Shown: positions 1-7,396 of the stretch, piece after piece
Position numbering within the stretch: position 1 is the stretch's first letter
Layout: each line of letters begins with the position of its first letter
Origin: CAYMAZ01 sp964428185
GTDB lineage: Bacteria > Bacteroidota > Bacteroidia > Bacteroidales > DTU049
Assembly (NCBI GenBank): GCA_964428185.1
Contig: CAYRXH010000042.1
Coordinates: 1-20,516, forward strand
Direction: 5' to 3'
Length of the DNA: 20,516 nt
Notes under the pieces: model-generated
What the model was told of the DNA's origin: nothing
Databases searched by the model: none
The model's input: only the letters and a program-made list of their open reading frames with translations
Made by a program: the position numbers and the translations under genes

Positions 1-15
1 AATATAAACGGTGCG

Positions 16-23
16 CAAATATA
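16..23 (-). promoter_or_regulatory. Possible -7 element for a gene beyond the left edge
   Basis: On the minus strand this reads TATATTTG, an exact match to the Bacteroidota -7 consensus TAnnTTTG, and points leftwards out of the window. No clear TTTG -33 element sits 19-22 bases upstream, so the call rests on one box. It lies downstream of the terminator at 81-110, which fits a new transcription unit starting there. Confidence 0.35.
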
Positions 24-80
24 CAACATTTTTTTTCAGAAAATAAACACTTAACAATAAAACTCCAGAAGTAAATCATA

Positions 81-110
81 AAAAAAGGGCTGATTTTTCA
101 GCCCTTTTTT
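81..110 (-). terminator. Strong intrinsic terminator after the outer-membrane protein gene
   Basis: A perfect 13-base inverted repeat (81-93 pairing with 98-110) closes a 4-base T loop. The GC-rich core GGGCTGA/TCAGCCC is flanked by A and T tracts, so it can terminate in either direction. It lies 18 bases past the stop of the minus-strand gene at 129-1016 and probably ends that transcript, and possibly also the one from the OmpA-family gene upstream. Confidence 0.9.
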
Positions 111-128
111 ATAAAATGATGTTATTCT

Positions 129-1016
129 CTAGAAGTGGAAAATCAGATTGAGAGCTGCTGAGGGAGCAAGAACTTGGCTTGCACCATCGTCAACGCCGAA
201 GCCGAAAGACACACCACTGGTAGAACCTTCAGTAACTTCGGTTTCAACAACGTTGTCAGTAGCATTCCATGATTCTACTTCAACTTTGCCACGGGCATCG
301 GTTAATAAACCGAATCCCCATCCGAATTCAGCACCAACGGCAATTTTTGGAGCAAAGAAATATTCAACTCCAACAAATCCACGAAGTCCGAAAGTGATGT
401 CAGTACCTGATTTGCTGTAAAGAATACGTGGTGAAATGGGTGAACCGTCACCATTGGTATAACCATTGGTAATCGCTTCAGCAGTGATTTCTACTCCATA
501 TTCATTAGTTGTAGTAGAAGTCTGAACACCGATGAGTGCTTCACCACCATAGAATCCCTGGAGACGGTTGTGGCCGCGGCGATATTCAACACCACCGCCA
601 AGAACGATCAGAGATCCGCTGTTTTTTGTAACGTCTGAAATTTCTCCCCATGAATCAGGATCTGTAGGATTGGCAAAAATATCAGCTGGATCGTCGAAAT
701 AAAGAACATCTTTTGTTGTTCCCATGTTAATACCAACTTTTGCACGGATTGCCATATCTTCTTCCATAAAGTATTTACCGACGATCACATTTGCAAAGCC
801 GCTTACATATCCGGGATGCTGTGATGTTTGACCTGTGTTGTTCATAATGTTGGCAACATTTAACATGAAGTCAAAGAATGGAACGGCATCAAAGCCCAGG
901 GCGTAGTCACCTGATTCGGGCAGGATAATGAAACCTTTCTTGTTAGTAAGGTCTTGTGCATTGACAATCACTGCTGTGAGTGCTAATGACAGAAAAACTA
1001 ATGTTACTTTTCTCAT
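129..1016 (-). CDS. Outer-membrane beta-barrel protein
   Basis: This 295-residue protein has a signal peptide (residues 1-20, cleavage near VNA/Q) and then alternating amphipathic strands rich in Gly and aromatic residues. It ends in Asn-Leu-Ile-Phe-His-Phe, a terminal-aromatic strand typical of BAM-assembled barrels. The mature N-terminus (KKGFIILPESGDYALGFDAV) resembles a conserved opening of Bacteroidota outer-membrane proteins. Its role is unknown; a structural porin or small-molecule channel is possible. It lies 85 bases downstream of the OmpA/PD40 gene in the same direction with no terminator between, so co-transcription is plausible, although a weak -7-like TAATATTG lies in the gap on the minus strand. 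It is not PorP/SprF-like, as the usual N-terminal signature of that family is absent. The barrel call is secure; no specific function can be assigned. Confidence 0.85.
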   Translation of the reverse strand: MRKVTLVFLSLALTAVIVNAQDLTNKKGFIILPESGDYALGFDAVPFFDFMLNVANIMNNTGQTSQHPGYVSGFANVIVGKYFMEEDMAIRAKVGINMGTTKDVLYFDDPADIFANPTDPDSWGEISDVTKNSGSLIVLGGGVEYRRGHNRLQGFYGGEALIGVQTSTTTNEYGVEITAEAITNGYTNGDGSPISPRILYSKSGTDITFGLRGFVGVEYFFAPKIAVGAEFGWGFGLLTDARGKVEVESWNATDNVVETEVTEGSTSGVSFGFGVDDGASQVLAPSAALNLIFHF

Positions 1017-1101
1017 AATTTTTGATTTTAGGTTGATAATGCAATATTAATAATTATTTTTTTGATGTTAATTGTCAAGTTTCATAAGGTAATTTAAAAT
1101 T

Positions 1102-3435
1102 TCAATCTTCAAGAATCCATATACTTTCATCCTCAAGAGATTTTCTTATTTTGGGTAGTTCTTTAAGCGCTTCGTCTTTGGTAGCAAAGTTTTTCAAAGA
1201 TACTCTGAAGGTTCCTACACTGTTTAGTCCCAAAATTTCTGCTTCTTCAAAACCCCGTGTCAGATATGTCTGACGAGCTCTTTCAGCATTTTTCAGGTAT
1301 GTAAAACTTCCGGCAATTACATAAAAACGGGTCACTTTATCTACATCTGAATTCTGATCTCCCCGATGGACAAAAGCGCTGTCGCGCACATATTTGTATC
1401 CTTCCTGGGTGATGGTTGTATAGGCAACATTTTCAAATGTACCTGTTCCGATAATCCTGAATTCAACACGACGGTTCAGCTGACGACCCATATCAGTTTC
1501 ATTGGATGCGATAGGTTGATCAAAACCAAATCCCTGAAATCGCAATCTCTCGGATTTGATCCCTTTATCTATCAGATAAGAAACCACTGCCATTGCTCTG
1601 TTTTCTGAAAGTTTCTGGTTATATGATGAACTTCCCCTGTTATCAGTATGTCCCAGAATTTCAATTTTTACATGAGGATTATCGTTGAGTAGCTGAACCA
1701 GTTCATTGAGTTCTTTCTCTGATTCGGGACGAAGGGTATATTTATCAAAATCAAAATGTACATTTCTCAATACAAACCTGTCTCCCATGCGTTGTCCAAC
1801 ATTGACATTCCTAATCAAAGTATCCAACTGTACATAATTGTCCTGAGTAACGAGATAATATGGTTTAAAGAATGAAAGCTTTTGAGCTTTCTGATTAGGC
1901 ACATCAAATCTGTCAACCACAACAAACCCGGAACTGGTTTCAATGGTTATCTCATATGATCTGCCCACAGGAACAGTAAAAACAAACTCTCCGTCGGTTC
2001 TGTTGTTTGATGTTTGCACAATGGTCTGATCATTTGTAAGGTCATACACATCGATATTTGCCAGAATAATTGTGTTGTTAATGGTATCTCTGATAAATCC
2101 TTTGACGGTGGCCATCATATCCATGGGTTCTGTGACGATGATCTGATAAATATCCAGATTTCCGAAACCATCAGGTCTGTCTGTAGCAAAATATCCCTTA
2201 TGCCCGTCAAGTGTGGGAACAAAAAAAATATCATCACCTGTGGTATTGATTGGATAGCATAAATTCAAAGGCGTTGACCATTGACCATTGTCCATGATTG
2301 AAATAAACACATCATAACCGCCCATGTTTTCATGTCCTTCGGAACTGAAATACAAGGATACACCATCTGATAGCATGGTTGGACTGTCTTCATTATAGGG
2401 AGTGTTGATTTTTGTTCCCAGATTAATCGGGTCACCCCATTTATTTTCTCCAAGGCGTTTGCACGACCAGATATCTTTTCCGCCAAGTCCGCCCGGTCTG
2501 TTGCTCACAAAATATAATACTGTGCCGTCAGGCGATAAAAACGCATGATTTTCATAGTATTTTGTGTTCACAGGTGCTGCAAGTTTAACCGCAGTTGTCC
2601 ATTCTCCGTTTTCACGGGTGCTCATATAAATATTTCCGTCACCTTTATCATCCCTGTAAATAAATAATGTGTTCCCGTCCCACGATATACTGATTGATGC
2701 TTCATGTCCCGAAGTATTCACTCCGCCGCTCAACTGACGAATATTACTGAACTTTTCAGTATTCCCGTTGTAATCAGCAATATATAAATCTTCGAAAAAC
2801 TGTCCTGTGAGATCCTTTTTTTCTCCGGGAGAACCGCTTCTTCGTGAAGTGAATACCATAAAACTCAGGTCAGGAGCCATGACCGGTGCATATTCAGGAA
2901 ACTCAGTATTCACAACATCTCCAAGATTCTGTGTTTTTGTCCGCACAGGATTGCCGTAATATCGTTTTGCGGTGTAAACCTGTTCGGTTTTTCTTTCGAC
3001 ATCTCGCATCCACTCAAGGTCTTCATTGGTCAGATAATATTTGAACCGATTGAAGTTTTCAATTGCCTTGTCAAACTCATTGATTTCCTGATATGCCATT
3101 CCTAGATAATAGAAAGTGAAAACAGGAGCATTCGTTTCATTGAATTTTCCGTAATAATCAGCTGACACATATGGGGTTGCCTGTTCAAGATAACTGATTG
3201 CCAGTTCAGTGCTTTTTCTTGACAGCAGATAACACATTCCGGTCTGAAATAAAATATTCGGATTATTGGGAACCAGACTGTCAAGTTTTAATAAATAGGG
3301 AAGAGCATCAGTATAGTTGTCCACATAAGTATAGTCTTCAACAATTGTGTAATATTTTCTAAATGACGCATTGAACTGAGCGTGAACCATCACGGCAGCA
3401 AACAACACTGTGAAAAAGAGTATGCTTCTTTTCAT
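1102..3435 (-). CDS. TPR-PD40-CarboxypepD-OmpA-SPOR envelope protein (PorE-like)
   Basis: This 777-residue protein has a signal peptide (1-19) and five regions in order. TPR-like helices span about 40-155. A beta-propeller region spans about 180-432 with five PD40-type motifs (for example YFVSNRPGGLGGKDIW and YFSSEGHENMGGYDVF). A CarboxypepD-regulatory-like beta domain spans about 442-515. An OmpA C-terminal domain spans about 556-662 with the peptidoglycan-binding core GHTDNRGSSSYNQKLSENRA. A SPOR domain spans about 700-777. The first four match the order known for the type IX secretion protein PorE of Porphyromonas gingivalis, which binds peptidoglycan. PorE as I know it is a lipoprotein without a SPOR domain, whereas this one shows no lipobox and adds SPOR. 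Likely role: periplasmic anchor between an outer-membrane complex and the cell wall. Assignment to type IX secretion is inferred from architecture; no other secretion gene is in the window. Confidence 0.88.
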   Translation of the reverse strand: MKRSILFFTVLFAAVMVHAQFNASFRKYYTIVEDYTYVDNYTDALPYLLKLDSLVPNNPNILFQTGMCYLLSRKSTELAISYLEQATPYVSADYYGKFNETNAPVFTFYYLGMAYQEINEFDKAIENFNRFKYYLTNEDLEWMRDVERKTEQVYTAKRYYGNPVRTKTQNLGDVVNTEFPEYAPVMAPDLSFMVFTSRRSGSPGEKKDLTGQFFEDLYIADYNGNTEKFSNIRQLSGGVNTSGHEASISISWDGNTLFIYRDDKGDGNIYMSTRENGEWTTAVKLAAPVNTKYYENHAFLSPDGTVLYFVSNRPGGLGGKDIWSCKRLGENKWGDPINLGTKINTPYNEDSPTMLSDGVSLYFSSEGHENMGGYDVFISIMDNGQWSTPLNLCYPINTTGDDIFFVPTLDGHKGYFATDRPDGFGNLDIYQIIVTEPMDMMATVKGFIRDTINNTIILANIDVYDLTNDQTIVQTSNNRTDGEFVFTVPVGRSYEITIETSSGFVVVDRFDVPNQKAQKLSFFKPYYLVTQDNYVQLDTLIRNVNVGQRMGDRFVLRNVHFDFDKYTLRPESEKELNELVQLLNDNPHVKIEILGHTDNRGSSSYNQKLSENRAMAVVSYLIDKGIKSERLRFQGFGFDQPIASNETDMGRQLNRRVEFRIIGTGTFENVAYTTITQEGYKYVRDSAFVHRGDQNSDVDKVTRFYVIAGSFTYLKNAERARQTYLTRGFEEAEILGLNSVGTFRVSLKNFATKDEALKELPKIRKSLEDESIWILED

Positions 3436-3460
3436 TATTTTATATTAGATGTTTGATGAC

Positions 3461-3468
3461 CAAAATTA
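3461..3468 (-). promoter_or_regulatory. -7 element for the OmpA/PD40 gene
   Basis: The minus strand reads TAATTTTG, matching TAnnTTTG, about 25 bases before the ATG at 3435. No TTTG is found at the expected -33 spacing, so the promoter is incomplete by consensus. Predicted leader is about 20 bases. Confidence 0.4.
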
Positions 3469-3523
3469 CAAGATTAACCCCCTGATTTTGTTACTGAAAA
3501 ATGAAGATTTCAACAAATGAATG

Positions 3524-4735
3524 TTAATTGCTCAGAGTAAGTACTGTTATTTCAGGATATACACCTATGCGGAAGGGTAGACCAATATACCCGAACCCCG
3601 GATTTACGTGAAGCATTTTTTTATTGTTAAAATATAAACCGGCCCAGTTTGGATATTTTAATTGTATAGGACTCCATTCAAGAAATTTTCTGCGGATACC
3701 TAGCTGCATGCCATGTGTATGTCCTGAAAGTGTCAAATCAACCGGTAAGTCATCAGCAATTATCTTATCCCATGCAGATGGGTCATGGGTCAGAAGGATA
3801 AGGAATCGATCCGAGCCAGCATTCTTCAGTGCTTTTTCCAGATTTCCCCATCGCCTGAACGGAGGTTGTCCAAAGTTGTCTGTGCCTGCAAGTTGGATGC
3901 TGTCAGTGCCGTTTGAAACGTAGATACTGGTATCGCGAAGTACCATGAATCCCATCTTCCCAAGAATTTCAACAACCCTGGGTGTATTCACATTCAAACT
4001 GTCTCTGTTAATGTCTATTTTCATATAATCACTCATGTCATGATTTCCCAGTACTGCATATTTTCCCAATGGAGCAGAAAGTGACGAAAAAAGCGAAATA
4101 TAGGGTTCAGCTTCTTCTGCTGAAATATTTACCAGATCACCTGTAAATACAATAATATCTGGGTTTTGATCCTGGATCAACCTGAGCCCTTTTTCAACAG
4201 ATGAAGTATTGAAAAAACTTCCCAGATGTGTATCCGAAAAATGTACAATTTTTACACCGACAAAGGACTCGGGAATTTCAGATGAAGCAATAGTATATTC
4301 TCTGACATGAAAGGATGTAAGTCCCCAGAAATGCCCATGGAAAATCAGTCCCCATAAAATCAGGCTTATGCCAACAGCTGTTTTATGGAAAATACGGCGG
4401 ATCATGATACAACTTCCGTGTCGGATTTTTTGCCTGATGAATAACAGCACCAGGTCTGAAATAAGATAAAATGTAAAAAGATTGATAACAGGTATCAGAA
4501 TCAAAATAAACAAGGCATTGAAATGGAAGTAGAGACTGAATGATCTGTAGTCGTGATGAGGCTTTCCTGAAAATATGATAATGCCGGCCAGAAAGAGCAG
4601 AGAAATGGCATGTCCGAATATTATGAGGTGTTTAAAAAATTTATGTCTTGAAGAATAATGCATGCTCCTGATATACACATAGATATTTATTGAAATATAT
4701 GCCAGAAAAACAAGAATCAGTGTGACCAGCATCAT
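3524..4735 (-). CDS. Membrane-anchored calcineurin-like metallophosphoesterase
   Basis: This 403-residue protein has four predicted membrane helices in its first third (about 2-22, 36-56, 70-98, 118-138), followed by a complete calcineurin-like phosphoesterase domain. The dinuclear-metal motifs are all present: DTH (168-170), GD (199-200), GNHD (230-233), THD (316-318) and GHTH (338-341). This layout matches the YkuE-like/YaeI-type group, some of whose members cleave UDP-2,3-diacylglucosamine (LpxG) or remove phosphate from membrane lipids. The true substrate cannot be read here. The domain follows the last helix directly, so the active site sits at the membrane surface; its side depends on topology, which I cannot fix. 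It has its own promoter just upstream and lies 54 bases after the 192-residue protein gene. Confidence 0.9.
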   Translation of the reverse strand: MMLVTLILVFLAYISINIYVYIRSMHYSSRHKFFKHLIIFGHAISLLFLAGIIIFSGKPHHDYRSFSLYFHFNALFILILIPVINLFTFYLISDLVLLFIRQKIRHGSCIMIRRIFHKTAVGISLILWGLIFHGHFWGLTSFHVREYTIASSEIPESFVGVKIVHFSDTHLGSFFNTSSVEKGLRLIQDQNPDIIVFTGDLVNISAEEAEPYISLFSSLSAPLGKYAVLGNHDMSDYMKIDINRDSLNVNTPRVVEILGKMGFMVLRDTSIYVSNGTDSIQLAGTDNFGQPPFRRWGNLEKALKNAGSDRFLILLTHDPSAWDKIIADDLPVDLTLSGHTHGMQLGIRRKFLEWSPIQLKYPNWAGLYFNNKKMLHVNPGFGYIGLPFRIGVYPEITVLTLSN

Positions 4736-4755
4736 GTGATTTTATTTAGAATCTG

Positions 4756-4789
4756 CAAAAGTATGAAAAATCCCGACATTTGTGGCAAA
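4756..4789 (-). promoter_or_regulatory. Promoter of the metallophosphoesterase gene
   Basis: Reading the minus strand, TTTG (4786-4789) is followed after 22 bases by TACTTTTG (4756-4763). The -7 box is a full match to TAnnTTTG; the spacing is slightly long. The -33 box abuts the stop codon of the upstream gene. The predicted leader is about 16 bases. Confidence 0.55.
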
Positions 4790-5368
4790 TTATTCCTGTG
4801 ATTCATAAAGTCTGCGATGAAACAACGTGTCAGCCTCTGCAAATAGCAGATCGGGAGTGAATTTTCTCCAGTGTATTGTTTCCTCTGATGAAATAAACAG
4901 AATGTAATTGTGAATCAAACATTTTCTAAACTCTTCAATAACATGTTGTCTGAAGTTCAAAGCCAGAATCCATCCGTCTTCCAGTTCATCAAACCACTCC
5001 TGATAGTAGCAATCATCAGAATAATGAAAATTGAAAACATTCTCTCCGATTAGGATAAACTTTCGGATATTTTTTCTTACGAGAATATCAATCACTTTTT
5101 CTTTCAGATACATAATGTCATTGTAAAGACAGTCATTCCATTCTCCGATTAACTCAATGACTGTAAATCCCTGATCATAGTCTGCATAAAGAATTTTCAG
5201 GTAAAGAGTTGCACTTCCAAATTCATCCCACTGGGGATGAATAAAATAATTGTAAACGGTATTTGAAAATTCAAATTCACTGTATTCACGCCCAAAAAAT
5301 GGAGAGAATTTGTCATCGGCTGCATTGTACAGATTCAGCCACTGATAAAAAGGTTCAATGGTGTGCAT
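4790..5368 (-). CDS. Conserved-looking cytosolic protein of unknown function
   Basis: I do not recognise this 192-residue protein. It has no signal peptide or membrane segment, so it should be cytosolic. It is acidic and rich in Tyr, Phe and Trp. About 50-118 looks like an alternating beta/alpha fold: strand TLYLKIL, strand GFTVIELIG, helix YLKEKVIDILVRK, strand KFILIGENVF. The rest is mainly helical with conserved-looking aromatic clusters (YYQEWFDELEDGW, 121-133). The central strand-helix-strand vaguely recalls a STAS or small Rossmann-like core, but no signature motif supports either. It sits between argS and the phosphoesterase gene and has a good promoter of its own, so it is likely expressed independently. 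Its short 67-base gap to argS suggests a stable neighbourhood and nothing more. Confidence 0.75.
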   Translation of the reverse strand: MHTIEPFYQWLNLYNAADDKFSPFFGREYSEFEFSNTVYNYFIHPQWDEFGSATLYLKILYADYDQGFTVIELIGEWNDCLYNDIMYLKEKVIDILVRKNIRKFILIGENVFNFHYSDDCYYQEWFDELEDGWILALNFRQHVIEEFRKCLIHNYILFISSEETIHWRKFTPDLLFAEADTLFHRRLYESQE

Positions 5369-5385
5369 GGGCAGTGTTTATAGTG

Positions 5386-5418
5386 CAAAGGTACAACAGT
5401 GGATTGAAAAATTACAAA
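5386..5418 (-). promoter_or_regulatory. Promoter of the 192-residue protein gene
   Basis: On the minus strand TTTG (5415-5418) is separated by 21 bases from TACCTTTG (5386-5393), a full Bacteroidota -33/-7 pair. It lies in the gap after the argS stop. The predicted transcript starts about 13 bases before the ATG at 5368. Confidence 0.7.
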
Positions 5419-5435
5419 TTTTCAACTTGGAAATA

Positions 5436-7220
5436 TTACATGATTCCAGGCATTTTTATGCCCAGAAGATTGAAAGAACTGTCTAGAACATTTGCAGTAA
5501 ATAGTGAAAGGTTCAGCCTGAAAGTGCGTTTTTCTTCAGATGGTTCTTTCAGAACCGGATGATTCTGATACAATGTATTATATGATCTGGCAAGTTCGTA
5601 TGCATATTGTGCAATGACAGAAGGGTTGAGTGTCTTGGCACTTTCACTGATGATATCAGGATATTGACTTAATAATACAGCAATTTCCTTTTCAGCATCT
5701 GAAAGATGTTCAATAGTTGTTTTTCCGGGTTTGAAGCCAGAAGTGGCAGCTTTATCAAGTAAAGACCTAATTCTGGCATGAGTGTATTGAATAAATGGGC
5801 CGGTATTTCCGTTGAAATCTATTGATTCTTCGGGCTTGAATATCATATTTTTTTTAGCATCAACACGAAGTATGAAATATTTGAGAGCTCCCTGTGCGAT
5901 CATTTCAATGATTTTTCCGGTTTCCTCCTCAGGAAGTGAAATTGCCTTGCCGGCCTCCTGAGCTATTGCTGCAGCAGTTGCATTCATCTCATCCATCAGA
6001 TCATCAGCATCCACAACCTTACCTTCCCTTGATTTCATCTTCCCATCAGGTAACTCAACCATGCCGTAAGACAGATGTTCAATTGAATCAGCCCATGAAA
6101 ATCCAGCTTTTCTGAGAACATGTTTCAGCACCTGAAAATGATAGTTTTGTTCATTTCCAACCACATAAATCATTCTTTCCGGAAGGAAATCTTCATGTCT
6201 CAGCAGCGCACTCCCTATGTCCTGAGTGATATAGACACTGGTGCCATCAGATCGCAGAAGAATTTTTTCATCAAGACCCTCATTGCTCAGATCTACCCAA
6301 ACAGAACCGTCATCCCTTTGGAAAAAGACCTCTTTTTTCAACCCGCTCATGATGACTTCTTTCCCCAACTGATATGTGTCAGATTCAAAATAGGTTTTAT
6401 CAAAATGAATGCCCATGCGTTCATAAGTTTTTTCAAATCCCTGAAGAACCCAAGTGTTCATCCGTTTCCAAAGTTCCCTGACATCTGCATCGTTGTCTTC
6501 CCACTGTATGAGCATACGTCGTGCTTCATCCATCAATACTGAGTTTTCAATCGCCTGTTCTTCGGTCATCCCCTGATTCTGCAATGAAAGAATCTCCTTC
6601 TGCAATTCCTGTTCAAATCTTACATACAGCTCACCGACATATTTGTCCCCTTTGATCCCCAAATCTTCAGGGGTATTATTGTTGCCCCATTTCTGATATG
6701 CCAGCATTGTTTTGCATATATGAATACCTCTGTCATTGACAAGATTCACCTGTTTTACCGGGGTTCCAGCGGCTTCCAGAATTCTTGCAATCGACTGGCC
6801 GATCAGATTATTTCTCACGTGACCCAGATGCAGGGGTTTGTTCGTGTTGGGAGATGAGTATTCAATAACAAGGGGTTTTGAGCCGGGTTCAGGCTTTTTT
6901 CTTCCGAAATCAATGGTAAATGCCTGTTCGTTAATAATATCAGCCCAGATGCTATCATGATATGTAATGTTGAGAAATCCTTTCACCACATTGAACGATG
7001 AAACTCCTGAGTCTGTTTTCTTAATCTCATTACCGATTTCATTCGCAGTGGCCTCTGGGGATTTTCCTGATACATTCAGAAAAGGAAACACTACAAAAGT
7101 ATAATCTCCCTGAAAATCCTTGTTGGTCCGACCGATCTGAATGGTTTCAGAATCAAGATCCAGATTGTAAAGGGTCTTCAAGGCAGCCTGCACTGATTGT
7201 CTGAGCCTGCGGGATAACAT
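5436..7220 (-). CDS. argS: Arginyl-tRNA synthetase
   Basis: This class I aminoacyl-tRNA synthetase charges tRNA-Arg with arginine using ATP, in the cytosol. With the start chosen here it has 594 residues, a normal length. Visible parts are the ArgRS-specific N-terminal domain (about 1-100), the HIGH-type signature HLGH (131-134) in SPNTNKPLHLGHVRNN, the NDRG segment just after it, the KMSKS-type signature KMKS (394-397) in DGKMKSREGKVVDADD, and the DALR anticodon-binding domain (about 470-594) ending LGIKMPGIM. The frame stays open for 21 more codons to 7283, but that extension is a poor fit to the family. A perfect -7 box (TACCTTTG, 7233-7240) also lies inside it, so the longer start would not be on the transcript. 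The ATG at 7220 is therefore preferred. It is divergent from the giant SPOR gene at 7397. Confidence 0.97.
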   Translation of the reverse strand: MLSRRLRQSVQAALKTLYNLDLDSETIQIGRTNKDFQGDYTFVVFPFLNVSGKSPEATANEIGNEIKKTDSGVSSFNVVKGFLNITYHDSIWADIINEQAFTIDFGRKKPEPGSKPLVIEYSSPNTNKPLHLGHVRNNLIGQSIARILEAAGTPVKQVNLVNDRGIHICKTMLAYQKWGNNNTPEDLGIKGDKYVGELYVRFEQELQKEILSLQNQGMTEEQAIENSVLMDEARRMLIQWEDNDADVRELWKRMNTWVLQGFEKTYERMGIHFDKTYFESDTYQLGKEVIMSGLKKEVFFQRDDGSVWVDLSNEGLDEKILLRSDGTSVYITQDIGSALLRHEDFLPERMIYVVGNEQNYHFQVLKHVLRKAGFSWADSIEHLSYGMVELPDGKMKSREGKVVDADDLMDEMNATAAAIAQEAGKAISLPEEETGKIIEMIAQGALKYFILRVDAKKNMIFKPEESIDFNGNTGPFIQYTHARIRSLLDKAATSGFKPGKTTIEHLSDAEKEIAVLLSQYPDIISESAKTLNPSVIAQYAYELARSYNTLYQNHPVLKEPSEEKRTFRLNLSLFTANVLDSSFNLLGIKMPGIM

Positions 7221-7232
7221 ATATTTTTTTTG

Positions 7233-7240
7233 CAAAGGTA
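7233..7240 (-). promoter_or_regulatory. -7 element of argS, which decides its start codon
   Basis: The minus strand reads TACCTTTG followed by CA, a full match to TAnnTTTG. The expected transcript start is near 7228, leaving a leader of about 8 bases before the ATG at 7220. No clear TTTG is seen at -33. Its position inside the longer open frame argues against upstream start codons. Confidence 0.6.
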
Positions 7241-7358
7241 AGAAAATCATGATTGTTGAAACGATCATCCCTGCCATCATCATCAGTGTATGGGTATTCT
7301 GTCCCTGAACTCAACTGAACTGTCAGGATTTTTATGAAACAAGTTACTTTTTTTGCTC

Positions 7359-7366
7359 TATATTTG
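7359..7366 (+). promoter_or_regulatory. -7 element for the giant SPOR-stalk gene
   Basis: TATATTTG matches TAnnTTTG exactly. The predicted transcript start is near 7371, about 26 bases before the GTG start at 7397. No TTTG occurs at the right -33 spacing, so the support is a single box. Confidence 0.5.
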
Positions 7367-7396
7367 TAAAATATTAATACGTAACTGCTTTTTACT

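Noticed and set aside
129..1016. Outer-membrane barrel as a PorP/SprF type IX secretion protein, because of the PorE-like neighbour
   Set aside because: The mature N-terminus and strand pattern do not show the PorP/SprF signature; it looks like a generic Bacteroidota barrel.
3524..4735. Naming the phosphoesterase LpxG/LpxH (lipid A UDP-diacylglucosamine hydrolase)
   Set aside because: The motifs fit the broad YkuE-like superfamily, but substrate cannot be decided from motifs, and no other lipid A gene is nearby.
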